The position numbers and the translations under genes are program-made. Of a stretch of 64,000 nt of DNA, positions 1-11,786 are shown one piece after another (position 1 is the stretch's first letter; each line of letters starts with the position of its first letter). The notes beneath the pieces are model-generated. The model was not told the DNA's origin, ran no database searches, and saw only the letters and a program-made list of their open reading frames with translations. Origin of the DNA: Paraburkholderia kirstenboschensis (GTDB lineage: Bacteria > Pseudomonadota > Gammaproteobacteria > Burkholderiales > Burkholderiaceae); the NCBI RefSeq assembly GCF_904848585.1, contig NZ_CAJHCR010000007.1, positions 248,001-312,000 of the forward strand, read 5' to 3'.

Positions 1-848
1 AACGCGCCGGTTTGCTCGTAGAACTTGCCGCGCCCTTCCACGCCGATTGTTTCGGCCGCCGTGATTTGCACACTGTCGATATATTCACGCCGCCATACCG
101 GCTCGAATAGCGCGTTGGCGAAGCGCACGGCAAGAATGCTCTGCACCGTGTCCTTGCCGAGAAAGTGGTCGATGCGATAAATCTGCGATTCCTTCGCGTA
201 TGAAAGGATATGCGCATTCAGATCGCGCGCTGTTGCCAGGTCGGTGCCGAATGGCTTCTCGATCACGATGCGGCGAAAGCCATCGCCTTCCTTGAGCAAA
301 CCTGCCTCGCCCAAATGCTCGACGATCGGTTTGAAGAAACGCGAAGTGACCGCCAGATAGAAAATCACATTGCCGCCCGGCGCCTGGGCGAGTTTCTGCT
401 TGAGCCGCGCGAAGGTGTCGGGTGTCTCGAACTCGCCGGCCATATATTCGAGGCGTTGCGCGACCCAGTCCCACGCGTTGTCATCCAGCTTGCCGGCGTG
501 AAAGGTGCTGGCCTTGTCGGCAGCGAATTTTTGCAGCGACTGGTGCAGGTCTTCGCGCCACTCGACCGTCTCCCGCGCGCCATGATTGACGCCGACAATC
601 TGCATGCCGTTGTCGAGCAGGCCGTCCACCGCGAGGTTGTAAAGCGCGGGCATCAGCAGGCGCTTCGTAAGGTCGCCGCCCGCACCGAAGATCACCAGCG
701 TGCAAGGCGGCGCGGGTCGTTTGCCCGCAGGCGACGGCGGCTCGCCGTGCGCAGTGGCACTGACCTTGCAACTCCGCTCGACAGCAACGTTACCGTTAGC
801 GTCTGCGTTCGAAGGATTAGCGGCTTGAGGATTCGGTGTAGTCGGCAT
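1..848 (-). CDS. zwf: Glucose-6-phosphate dehydrogenase, N-terminal part (cut by window edge)
   Basis: Oxidises glucose 6-phosphate to 6-phosphogluconolactone with NAD(P)+, the first step of the pentose phosphate and Entner-Doudoroff routes in the cytoplasm. Reading the minus strand from the ATG at 848 gives about 282 residues before the edge, so the C-terminal 200 or so are missing. Visible family signatures are the nucleotide-binding motif FGAGGDLTKR after an atypical N-terminal extension of about 40 residues, the EKPFGTDL segment, and the active-site motif YRIDHFLGK. It lies 87 bp downstream of the glycoside hydrolase gene on the same strand and is probably the distal part of that sugar operon. 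The extension could mean that translation starts further in. Identification is secure. Confidence 0.95.
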   Translation of the reverse strand, partial: MPTTPNPQAANPSNADANGNVAVERSCKVSATAHGEPPSPAGKRPAPPCTLVIFGAGGDLTKRLLMPALYNLAVDGLLDNGMQIVGVNHGARETVEWREDLHQSLQKFAADKASTFHAGKLDDNAWDWVAQRLEYMAGEFETPDTFARLKQKLAQAPGGNVIFYLAVTSRFFKPIVEHLGEAGLLKEGDGFRRIVIEKPFGTDLATARDLNAHILSYAKESQIYRIDHFLGKDTVQSILAVRFANALFEPVWRREYIDSVQITAAETIGVEGRGKFYEQTGA

Positions 849-935
849 GGGATTCACTTGAAGAAGCCAATGAAACGGACGTGGCAATACTTGAAAGACC
901 ACGCCCGCAGCCACACAGTTCAAAACGATAGCGCG

Positions 936-3731
<2,796 letters not shown>

Positions 3732-3782
3732 GACAGCATCCTTGCGTCGGGCTTGGCGGAGAGACACACATCGTAGCGCGGT

Positions 3783-5750
3783 TTACGCGCCGGTGCGATC
3801 CAACCCGGCAAGCAGGTGTTCTATACGCAGCAGTTCTCCAAGCGACCACGCCTGAAACGGTGTGCCGGCAGGCGCATGCGGCGCATCGCCGTCGGCGATT
3901 TCGGAAATGTGATCGAGCCCGGCGTGATCGAAATGCGTGTACAGCGGATCGAGAAATCGTGTTCGGGCCTCCCGGCGCGAGTCTGGTGAAGTGTCGCGCA
4001 CGCGCAACCAGGCCTCGACGAATGGCCCTAGCAACCACGGCCACGCCGTTCCTTGATGATAGGCGCCATCGCGTTCGTAAGGCGCGCCACTGTAGCGGCC
4101 GCGATAAGCGGGGTCCGACGGCGCAAGCGTGCGCAAGCCGAGCGGCGTGAGCAGTTGCGCTTCAACTTGATCGACCACCGCGCGCGCCGCCGCGCCTTCG
4201 AGCAATGCAAAAGGCAGACCGCCGACCGCGAAAATCTGGTTCGGGCGAATCGAGCGGTCCACGGTGCCGGTCACATGATCCACGTCGACGTTGTCAAAAA
4301 GCGTTTGCGTGGACGGATCGATGAAGCGTTTAAGAAATGCTTGCGACGCTTGCTCGGCCAGTGGTTGCCATTTGAGATTCCACGTTGCTGCAATGCGCAA
4401 CGCGTTGATCCACAGCGCCTGTACTTCGACCGGTTTGCCGATACGCGGCGTCACGACCCAATCGCCGACCTTCGCGTCCATCCATGTCAGCTGCATGCCG
4501 GGCACGCCTGCACATAGCAGACCATCTTCTTCGGATGCCTTGATGTTAAAGCGCGTACCTTGCGTATAACCCCCGAGGATCGCTTCGACCGCTTGCTGCA
4601 GACGCTTCGTGGTTGCGGCGCTCGCATGACTCGTCGCCAGATAGTCGTATACGGCGACGATAAACCACAGCGATGCATCGACGGAGTTGTATTCCGGAGC
4701 ATCGCCGTAATCGGGAAAGCGGTTAGGCAGCATGCCCTCGGACAGAGTTTCGGACCATTCCAGCAGGATCGCCTCGGCAGCGTCGAGACGGCCCGATGCA
4801 ATCAGCAAACCGCGCATTGCGATAAACGTATCGCGGCCCCAGTCGGTGAACCATGGAAAACCCGCGAGTATTGTGCGGCCTTCGTTACGCTGCACGACGT
4901 AGGCGTCGGCGGAACGTTGCAGACGCGAGCCGAAGGCATTGCGGCGTTGTTGTTCGAAGCCGGCCAGTTGATCGGCATGGCTCGATGCCGCAGCGTGTGC
5001 GGTCGTCGTATCCGACGCGCTGAGGATCATCACTGCGTCTGCATCTGCGAGATTGAAACTGAAGACGCCGGGCGTTGCCAGGTCTTCGCTGAAATCGAGC
5101 CCGCGCTCCTGCTCCCGAACGTAGCAGAAGTTGCGATACCAGTCGGGCGCATGCGTGTAGACGCCGTTCGTCGTCGCATGAATACGCGGCAGATCTCCAT
5201 ACGGTTGCCAGCTTACGCAGCCGGCATCGTTGCCGGCTTGAGCGCTGAAGTCGAACGCAGCGTTCTCGTGATGCAGCGCGTGATAGTCGCGGCCCGATAA
5301 CAGCGGCCTCACTTTCAACGTAAGCGCGCCTGCTTGCGATGCTGCTTGCGTGCGCTGCCACCGCCAGCGTAATACCGTCTCACGCGTCGCCTTGCTGACG
5401 AACACTTCGGCTGTGACAAGCGTTTCCGTATTGAACTGGAAGCGCCATGTCGGCCAGGGTTCCGTGGTGAAGTCGAGCAGGTTCGCCGCCGCATCGGGAT
5501 AGAGCACATCAGGCACATAGCGTTGCATGCTCAATGGATAACGCTCGCCATGCGCTTCGAGCCATGCCTCGATACCGTTCACGAGCACGACACGGCCGCC
5601 CGGCGCTCGCGTGGCCGTCAACAACAACGCGTGGTAACGGCGCGTGCGCAGCGTGCCCACGGTTCCGGATGCGAAGCCGCCGAAGCCGTCCGCTTCGAGC
5701 CATTCGTCTTCGAGACGCGTCATGTCGAAAGGTCGTTCAATGCGTGTCAT
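3783..5750 (-). CDS. Amylo-alpha-1,6-glucosidase (glycogen debranching enzyme family, GH133)
   Basis: A 655-residue cytoplasmic enzyme expected to hydrolyse alpha-1,6 branch points in glycogen-like glucans. The N-terminal domain starts with the family feature EWLEADGFGGFASGT, and the catalytic C-terminal domain contains the signature FPWFTDWGRDTFIAM followed by conserved acidic residues. Its length fits bacterial two-domain members. It is the first gene of the minus-strand group debranching enzyme, MGH1-like hydrolase, zwf. A short dyad, GCTTGA-ACG-TCAAGC, lies upstream at 5792-5806 and could be an operator, though it is too small to be sure. The family call is confident; the physiological glucan is not shown. 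Confidence 0.9.
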   Translation of the reverse strand: MTRIERPFDMTRLEDEWLEADGFGGFASGTVGTLRTRRYHALLLTATRAPGGRVVLVNGIEAWLEAHGERYPLSMQRYVPDVLYPDAAANLLDFTTEPWPTWRFQFNTETLVTAEVFVSKATRETVLRWRWQRTQAASQAGALTLKVRPLLSGRDYHALHHENAAFDFSAQAGNDAGCVSWQPYGDLPRIHATTNGVYTHAPDWYRNFCYVREQERGLDFSEDLATPGVFSFNLADADAVMILSASDTTTAHAAASSHADQLAGFEQQRRNAFGSRLQRSADAYVVQRNEGRTILAGFPWFTDWGRDTFIAMRGLLIASGRLDAAEAILLEWSETLSEGMLPNRFPDYGDAPEYNSVDASLWFIVAVYDYLATSHASAATTKRLQQAVEAILGGYTQGTRFNIKASEEDGLLCAGVPGMQLTWMDAKVGDWVVTPRIGKPVEVQALWINALRIAATWNLKWQPLAEQASQAFLKRFIDPSTQTLFDNVDVDHVTGTVDRSIRPNQIFAVGGLPFALLEGAAARAVVDQVEAQLLTPLGLRTLAPSDPAYRGRYSGAPYERDGAYHQGTAWPWLLGPFVEAWLRVRDTSPDSRREARTRFLDPLYTHFDHAGLDHISEIADGDAPHAPAGTPFQAWSLGELLRIEHLLAGLDRTGA

Positions 5751-5962
5751 GGCGTGAGCACTCGTGCAAGGCGGTTGCTATGTTTCGGTGTGCTTGAACG
5801 TCAAGCAGATGGCGCTAACGTGTCCATTCTCCTACTTATCACTTTCCGATTGCTTTCGAAGAACTCACAACCGCGAGTCAATTTTCCCACTCGCAAACGT
5901 TTCACAATTATTTCTTGAAAGGGTTGGAGACTGCATCCGCTTTCACGAAACTGGATGCAGAC

Positions 5963-6274
5963 ATGAGAAGAGACATACGCCTCATTGGTGCGCTGTTCGT
6001 TGCGCTCGCAACGTTAGCGCTAACCGGCTGCGGCGCGGATGATTCCGCGTCGGCTAATGCGTCTTCATCGCCGGGCGTTGTGGCGAACAACGCGGCGACT
6101 CCTGCAGCATCTTCGCCAGCATTTCCTCTCAACGCGTCGTCGACGCTCGCGGCAGACCCCGCCCTCGCGTCCGACGCGATCACGCAGAACATGCAAGCCA
6201 GCCTCGCCGCCGACAGCCAGCAAGTGGCGCCCGTCATGCATTACGCACCCGGCGACAGCGCGAACAGCAACTGA
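5963..6274 (+). CDS. Small putative lipoprotein, function unknown
   Basis: A 103-residue protein with a lipoprotein signal: basic MRRDIR start, hydrophobic core, and lipobox LTGC, with the cysteine near residue 21. The mature part is Ala/Ser-rich and low in complexity, with no recognisable domain. The ATG at 5963 is preceded by a weak GGAT; a TTG at 5915 would add 16 residues ahead of the signal peptide and is less likely. It lies 58 bp upstream of the phospholipase C gene on the same strand, so the two may be co-transcribed. I do not recognise a family. Confidence 0.65.
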   Translation: MRRDIRLIGALFVALATLALTGCGADDSASANASSSPGVVANNAATPAASSPAFPLNASSTLAADPALASDAITQNMQASLAADSQQVAPVMHYAPGDSANSN

Positions 6275-6332
6275 CCGATTCCACCGGCGCGCGCGGCGCG
6301 CTATTCTTTCCCCCCGCAGAAGGTGATATTCG

Positions 6333-8480
6333 ATGACATCAAATAGCCGTCGCCGTTTCCTGCAGACCGTGGCTTCATCTGCCGGCGCTGCCGCCGCGCT
6401 GACCGCGCTGCCCGAGTCGATCCGCAATGCGTTGGCCGTTCCCGCGTTTTCGCGCACGGGCACCATTCGCGACGTCGAACATATCGTCGTGTTCATGCAG
6501 GAGAACCGCTCGTTCGACCACTACTTCGGCCACTTGCGCGGAGTGCGTGGTTACAACGACCGCTTCCCGATTCCGCTGCCGAGCGGCAAGCCGGTGTGGT
6601 ATCAACCGTCGAAGGCGGACCCGACGAAACCTGTGCTGCCGTTCCATCTGGATACGTCCACGACGAGCGCGCAATGCGTGGGCGACCTCGATCACAGCTG
6701 GTACAAGACGCATGCCGCGATCGACGGCGGCCGCTACGACCAGTGGCCCGCCACCAAGACCGACATGACAATGGGCTATCACCTGCGCGGCGACATTCCA
6801 TTCCACTACGCGCTCGCCGATGCGTTCACCGTGTGCGACGCATACTTCTGTTCGCTGCCGGGACCGACGCACCCGAACCGCTCGTATCTGATGACCGGCA
6901 CCGTGGACCCAACCGGCAAGTTCGGCGGGCCGCTGCTCGACAACAACGACTGGGTGGACGGCGACGGCCCGCCGAACTATCAGTTGCTTTCGTGGACCAC
7001 GTACCCCGAGCGCCTGCAAGCCGCGGGCATTTCGTGGCAGGTCTATCAGCAAGGGCTGACCGGCTCCGATCCGTTGAACGGAAATTACGGTACCAACATC
7101 CTGCAGAATTTCAGCAACTTCATCAACGCGCAGCCGGGCTCGCCGTTGTACGAACGCGCGCAAACGGTGCGCACCATCGACGATCTGAAAGCCGACGTGC
7201 TCGCCAACAAGCTGCCGCAAGTTTCGTGGTTGTGCCCGCCGGCTGCGTACTCGGAGCATCCGCAATACACGCCCGCATATGGCGCCGAATACACGTCGCA
7301 GATTCTGGATGCATTGACGTCGAACCCGGAGGTGTGGAGCAAGACCGTGCTCTTCATCATGTACGACGAGAACGACGGCTTCTTCGATCACATGGTGCCG
7401 CCGCAGCCCGCGACCACGCCCGCGCAAGGCAAGTCGACGGTCAGCACCGAAGGCGAAATTCACAACGTGGTCAACCCGGGTCGCGGCGGCAGCTATACGG
7501 CCGACGGCCTGCCTTACGGCCTCGGCCCACGCGTGCCGATGACGATCGTCTCGCCGTGGAGCAAGGGCGGTTTCGTATGCTCGCAGGTGTTCGATCACAC
7601 GTCGGTGATCCGCTTCATCGAAACGCGCTTTGGAGTGTACGAGCCGAACATAACTGCATGGCGTCGCGCTGTGTGCGGCGACCTGACGACGGCGTTCGAT
7701 TTCCGCACGCCGGATTCGAAGGTGCCGCCGCTGCCCGACACGAGCAACTACAAGACCATTGCCGACAACCAATGCGCGACGCAGCCGAAGCCGACCGTCC
7801 CAGCGACGCCGGGCGCGATCGACCCGCAGGAAGGCGGCATCCGCTTCGCGCGCGCATTGCCGTACGAGCTGCATGTGAACGGCCAGGCCGACGCGAAGAA
7901 GAGCACGTTCGAACTTTCTATCGGCAACACCGGCGATCAGGGCGCGCACTTCTATGTGTACTCGACGAACCGCACGGACGGTCCGTGGCGTTACACCGTT
8001 GAAGCGGGCAAGTCGCTCAGCGAGTCGTTCGATCTCACGACGACTAATGGCGCATATGCATTCGAAGTGTTCGGCCCGAACGGCTTCGTGCGCAAATTCG
8101 CGGGCAACGTAGCGGCAACGCAGGCATCGCAGCTTGCCGGGGGGCATCACAACGAGAAGCCCGCTCAGCCCGAAGTGAAGGTGCAATACGATGTTGCGAA
8201 CGGCAACGTGTTCCTCAAGTTCAGCAACAAGGGCGGCAAGCTCGCGCGTTTGACGGTGACCGACAATGCGTATGGCGCGCGCCCGCGCCCGGTGCTGGTG
8301 CCGGCCGGAGCGCATATCGAAGAGGCGTGGGTGCTCGCGGCGAGCCATCACTGGTACGACTTGACGGTGACGAGTAACGACGACGAGAGCTTCTCGCGCC
8401 GCGTTGCAGGCCACGTCGAAAATGGCCGGCCGAGTATCAGCGATCCGGCTGCAATCGCGCCGGTGCTGGTGGCGACTTAA
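6333..8480 (+). CDS. Tat-exported phosphocholine-type phospholipase C
   Basis: A 715-residue enzyme of the PlcH/PlcN family, which hydrolyses phosphatidylcholine or related lipids to diacylglycerol and a phosphorylated headgroup outside the cytoplasm. It begins with a twin-arginine signal (SRRRFLQTVASS, then a hydrophobic stretch). The catalytic alkaline-phosphatase-superfamily domain follows: HIVVFMQENRSFDHYFG near residue 50 and GPTHPNRSYLMTG near residue 185 are hallmark segments, and MYDENDGFFDHM is a metal-site motif. The last 200 residues resemble the paired C-terminal beta domains of these enzymes. AGAAGG lies 6 nt upstream of the ATG. Haemolytic and non-haemolytic subtypes cannot be told apart from sequence alone. 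Confidence 0.92.
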   Translation: MTSNSRRRFLQTVASSAGAAAALTALPESIRNALAVPAFSRTGTIRDVEHIVVFMQENRSFDHYFGHLRGVRGYNDRFPIPLPSGKPVWYQPSKADPTKPVLPFHLDTSTTSAQCVGDLDHSWYKTHAAIDGGRYDQWPATKTDMTMGYHLRGDIPFHYALADAFTVCDAYFCSLPGPTHPNRSYLMTGTVDPTGKFGGPLLDNNDWVDGDGPPNYQLLSWTTYPERLQAAGISWQVYQQGLTGSDPLNGNYGTNILQNFSNFINAQPGSPLYERAQTVRTIDDLKADVLANKLPQVSWLCPPAAYSEHPQYTPAYGAEYTSQILDALTSNPEVWSKTVLFIMYDENDGFFDHMVPPQPATTPAQGKSTVSTEGEIHNVVNPGRGGSYTADGLPYGLGPRVPMTIVSPWSKGGFVCSQVFDHTSVIRFIETRFGVYEPNITAWRRAVCGDLTTAFDFRTPDSKVPPLPDTSNYKTIADNQCATQPKPTVPATPGAIDPQEGGIRFARALPYELHVNGQADAKKSTFELSIGNTGDQGAHFYVYSTNRTDGPWRYTVEAGKSLSESFDLTTTNGAYAFEVFGPNGFVRKFAGNVAATQASQLAGGHHNEKPAQPEVKVQYDVANGNVFLKFSNKGGKLARLTVTDNAYGARPRPVLVPAGAHIEEAWVLAASHHWYDLTVTSNDDESFSRRVAGHVENGRPSISDPAAIAPVLVAT

Positions 8481-8494
8481 GGCGGATGAAGCTT

Positions 8495-8539
8495 AGACTT
8501 CGGCTGGGCGCGTGTTGTCTGCGCGTCTTGCCGAAGTCT
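8495..8539. terminator. Inverted repeat between convergent genes
   Basis: Perfect 10-bp arms (AGACTTCGGC and its complement) are separated by a 25-nt GC-rich loop in the 78-bp gap between the convergent phospholipase and deacylase genes. No T-run follows either arm, so it may stop transcription only partly or protect mRNA 3' ends. Confidence 0.4.
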
Positions 8540-8558
8540 CTTCGCATGCTGGCGCCAA

Positions 8559-9674
8559 TCACGCCCCTAACAACACTCCTGTTCTGAACGGCCGCGCACC
8601 CGTCACTCGACCCAGAGGCGCGCCTGCCGTCACGAAGCGGATCGCGCGACGCATATAGAACACGCCTTCCGTGTGACTCGTCAGCGTGGTCGTTTCGTCG
8701 GTCAATGGATCGACGATATCGAACAGCGGCTGTCCCACGAGAATCGTGTCGCCGATTTTCGCGCGATGAATCAGAATGCCGCTCACTGGCGCATAGAACT
8801 GCTCACTGCCCGCAAGCGGCGTGGCGGCGGTCAACAGCGGCGGCACCGGCTTCGCTTCAAGTCGAATGGCTTTGCGCCACACGAGATAATCGACGATCGC
8901 GTCGGCATCCTGCTGTGCCGCTTCGTATGAAACGTCGCGCTGACCGCGGCATTCCACCGTTACGGCGATCGCGCCGTTGGGCACCGGCTTGTCGGCGGGC
9001 ATTTCCTGCTGCAATTGCCACCACAACAGGCTGTGCGTTTCGTCGAAGGCCTCGCCGCCCGAGTTGGTCGCGAGCAAGGAGGCCTGTGCGCCAAGATAAC
9101 GCGCGAACGGTTCGAATTGCGGCCACGCCGCCTCGCTCGTGTACAGATGCATCGCGGCTTCGAGCGAGCAGTGCAGGTCTATTACGACGTCGGCATCGAA
9201 TGAGAGCTTGAGCATTGCCAATTGCAAAGACTCGAACTCGGTCAATGGTTTCTGCGCAGCCAGTTCCTCTGCAATCAACCGACGAACAATGCGCACGTTT
9301 TCCGCCGCATCGGCACCTAGCGCTTCGCGAGCCCGCGCAATCAGCTTGGGAAACTGCAGGAAATGCCGGTTGAAATTCTTGCCGCTCGCAAGATCGAAGC
9401 GCCCTAGAAACTGGCCGAGTATGTATTGCCCGAGTCCCACCGGATTGGCCACCGGCACGAGCACGATCTGTGCATGCAGTGCGCCCTGCTGTTCGAGTTC
9501 GACGAGACGCCGCTTCAACAGAACCGTGGTCAACATTGCCGGCGTTTCGTCGGCATGCAGCGACGACTGGATATAGATCTTTTCTCCGCTGCCAACCGGG
9601 CCGAAGTGAAACGACACCAGTTCGCGGTGCGTGCCGATAGCCGGCGAAAGAAGCGGATGCGATTGCCTGTTCAT
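8559..9674 (-). CDS. Succinylglutamate desuccinylase/aspartoacylase-family deacylase
   Basis: A 371-residue predicted zinc amidohydrolase of the AstE/AspA family, which removes acyl groups from N-acyl amino acids. Zinc ligands are visible as HADE (the HxxE pair) near residue 33 and DLHC further on, with a C-terminal beta domain of about 90 residues typical of the longer subfamily that includes N-acetyl-diaminobutyrate deacetylase. The start at 9674 aligns with the family N-terminus; an upstream in-frame start would overlap the preceding gene. It follows the solute-binding protein gene by 40 bp and is probably co-transcribed with it, which suggests uptake and deacylation of an acylated amino acid. 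The substrate is unknown. Confidence 0.85.
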   Translation of the reverse strand: MNRQSHPLLSPAIGTHRELVSFHFGPVGSGEKIYIQSSLHADETPAMLTTVLLKRRLVELEQQGALHAQIVLVPVANPVGLGQYILGQFLGRFDLASGKNFNRHFLQFPKLIARAREALGADAAENVRIVRRLIAEELAAQKPLTEFESLQLAMLKLSFDADVVIDLHCSLEAAMHLYTSEAAWPQFEPFARYLGAQASLLATNSGGEAFDETHSLLWWQLQQEMPADKPVPNGAIAVTVECRGQRDVSYEAAQQDADAIVDYLVWRKAIRLEAKPVPPLLTAATPLAGSEQFYAPVSGILIHRAKIGDTILVGQPLFDIVDPLTDETTTLTSHTEGVFYMRRAIRFVTAGAPLGRVTGARPFRTGVLLGA

Positions 9675-9714
9675 GAGTGGAAAGCTTTCGGTTGAAGAGC
9701 GAGACGCGCGGGCA

Positions 9715-10482
9715 TCAGTTGCCGTAAGGGTCGAAGTCGAAGTACTTCTTTGCGATCTGCGCATAGGTGCCGTCTTTCAACATGGAGGCAATCGCAGCGT
9801 TGATCGACGCCTGTATCGCAGTCTCGTCCTTGCGCAAGCCGATGCCCGTGCCGCGATCGCCCATTGAAAGCGGTTCGCCGACAAACGCAAAGCCCTTGCC
9901 GGCAGGAGTGCGCAGAAAACCGAAATCAGCTTCGACCGAGCCGAGCAATGCGCCGTCCAGGCGTCCGTTTTGCAGGTCGGCGAATACTTCGTCCTGGCTC
10001 TTGTATGCGACGACATGCGCGCCGAGCGGCACCCAGTTCGTGAGCGCATAACCTTCGAACTGCGTGCCCGATTGCACGCCGATCTGTTTACCTGAGAGCG
10101 CCTGCAGGCCCGCGGCGAGCGGCGAGCCTTGCCGCGCGATCAGCCGCGATTTGAATTGGAAGAGCTTCGACGTGAACAGTATTTGTTGTTCCCGCTTTTG
10201 CGTGATCGCCATCGAAGAAAGAATCGCGTCGATCTTGCGTGCCTGAAGCGCCGGGATCATCCCCGAAAATTCGAGTTCGACCCATTGGCAACGTGCCTGA
10301 ATGCGGCGGCAAATTTCGTTGCCGAGATCGACGTCGAAACCTTTGAGGCTGCCGTCAGGCGCTTTGGAGTCCATCGGCGGATAGCTCGGGTCGATGCCCA
10401 GGCGCAGCGTGCCGGACTCAGCGGCAAACACGCCGCAGCTGAACGTCAGCGCGGCGGTGAGGATCATCAGCGAAAGTTTCAT
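9715..10482 (-). CDS. Periplasmic amino-acid-binding protein (SBP family 3)
   Basis: A 255-residue polar amino-acid-type solute-binding protein. A cleavable signal peptide (MKLSLMILTAALTFSCG, cleavage near FAAES) is followed by the family-3 hallmark RLGIDPSYPPMDS and the segment GFDVDLGNEICRR. The ATG at 10482 is preferred to an upstream in-frame ATG because it places the signal peptide at the N-terminus. No permease or ATPase gene is adjacent, so it is an orphan binding protein that must share a transporter encoded elsewhere or act as a sensor. It leads the deacylase gene and is divergent from a LysR gene 167 bp away, which probably regulates the pair. Confidence 0.88.
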   Translation of the reverse strand: MKLSLMILTAALTFSCGVFAAESGTLRLGIDPSYPPMDSKAPDGSLKGFDVDLGNEICRRIQARCQWVELEFSGMIPALQARKIDAILSSMAITQKREQQILFTSKLFQFKSRLIARQGSPLAAGLQALSGKQIGVQSGTQFEGYALTNWVPLGAHVVAYKSQDEVFADLQNGRLDGALLGSVEADFGFLRTPAGKGFAFVGEPLSMGDRGTGIGLRKDETAIQASINAAIASMLKDGTYAQIAKKYFDFDPYGN

Positions 10483-10649
10483 GGGAGCGGAAGGTTCGAG
10501 TGGACGGATCGTGGCGAAGCCATCGTATGCCGGTGCCGCGCTCCATAGAAGTCCCGTTCCGACTATCATGATCACCTTTGCCGATCACGGACGCGGCCCG
10601 GGCGGCGGAGTACCTGCGCCACCCTGCGAACTACCACACGGACGCTCAC

Positions 10650-11570
10650 ATGGCGTTGACAATCTCCCAACTGCGAGCCTTCAAGGCAATAGCCGAACAC
10701 GGCAGCCTGCGTGCAGCCTCGCGCGCGTTGGGCGTCGCGCAAAGCGGCATCACGCAGCAGTTGCAGAACCTTGAATCGATGTTGGGCGCAACGCTGTTTA
10801 TCCGCACGAATCGCGGCATTGCGTTGACCGCGCTTGGCCAGCGGCTGTTGCAGCGCGCCGGGGCGATTATCGGCGAATGCGAACGCGCCGAGCAGGAAGT
10901 GCAGCAATTGCGCGGCGACTACGCGGGCGAGGTCAGCTTCGGCATGACCACCGAGCCGCTCGTCGACGCATTGGCGCCCGTGCTGATGGACTTCCGCACG
11001 CGCTTTCCGCAGGTCGCGCTGCATCTGCGCACCGGCACCTCGCGCATGATGATCTCGTGGATTCGTGAAGGCACGTTGGACTTCGCGCTCGCGCTGGTGT
11101 CGAAACATACCGATACAGCCGATCTCTCGGTCGTGCCGCTCTATCCGTCCGATCCGGTCATTGTCTGCCGCAAGGGTCATCCGAAAGCCGGCGCGCGAAC
11201 GCTCGCGGAACTCACCGGGTGCGCGTGGATTGCGACGCGCTCGCCGAATCTTACCGACGATCCGCAAGTCAACCGGCTGAGTCATCTGTTCGAAAGTCAT
11301 GGCTTGCCGCCGCCTGAAATCGTCGCGACCGTGGAAGGCTTGTACGAGACCTTGCACCTCGTGGGCGCCACGGATTGCCTGTCGCTGGAGTCGTCGATCG
11401 TCGCGAAGCAAGGGCCTTTTGCGAGTGCGCTCACCGTGATTGACGTCCGCGAGCGCGCCATCGAGCAGACCGTCTGCCTGCTGCAGCGCGCAGCCATTCC
11501 TCTCACGCCCGCCGCCCAGGAACTGGCGACCATGATCGCCTCGTACACACGTACGGTGAGAGCGCGTTGA
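10650..11570 (+). CDS. LysR-family transcriptional regulator
   Basis: A 306-residue regulator with an N-terminal winged helix-turn-helix (ISQLRAFKAIAEHGSLRAASRALG, recognition helix around residues 30-45) and a C-terminal periplasmic-binding-protein-like effector domain. The ATG at 10650 gives the usual LysR N-terminus; an in-frame ATG at 10578 would add 24 non-family residues. It is divergent from the binding-protein and deacylase pair, the classic arrangement for a LysR regulator controlling its neighbours from the 167-bp shared intergenic region. The inducer is probably the transported compound or its product, but this is inference. Confidence 0.88.
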   Translation: MALTISQLRAFKAIAEHGSLRAASRALGVAQSGITQQLQNLESMLGATLFIRTNRGIALTALGQRLLQRAGAIIGECERAEQEVQQLRGDYAGEVSFGMTTEPLVDALAPVLMDFRTRFPQVALHLRTGTSRMMISWIREGTLDFALALVSKHTDTADLSVVPLYPSDPVIVCRKGHPKAGARTLAELTGCAWIATRSPNLTDDPQVNRLSHLFESHGLPPPEIVATVEGLYETLHLVGATDCLSLESSIVAKQGPFASALTVIDVRERAIEQTVCLLQRAAIPLTPAAQELATMIASYTRTVRAR

Positions 11571-11786
11571 AACGACGCCACTTGCGGCGCGGGCATCGAG
11601 CGGGTCATGTATCGGCCTGTCCACCAACGACCCGTACCGCATCCAGATCGACGAAGCGCTCCAAAGCGAGGCCGCCGCCCTACGACTACAATTAAAGCCC
11701 CCTGCCCGGCGCAAACAACATTCAAGGCGTTAGTCAAACGAAAGGCGCAAGGCAAACTCGCAGAACATCAACAGGAGTTTTCCCAC

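Noticed and set aside
6375..8414. A 679-codon open frame opposite the phospholipase gene
   Set aside because: Shadow of the phospholipase; no recognisable motifs and Arg-rich composition.
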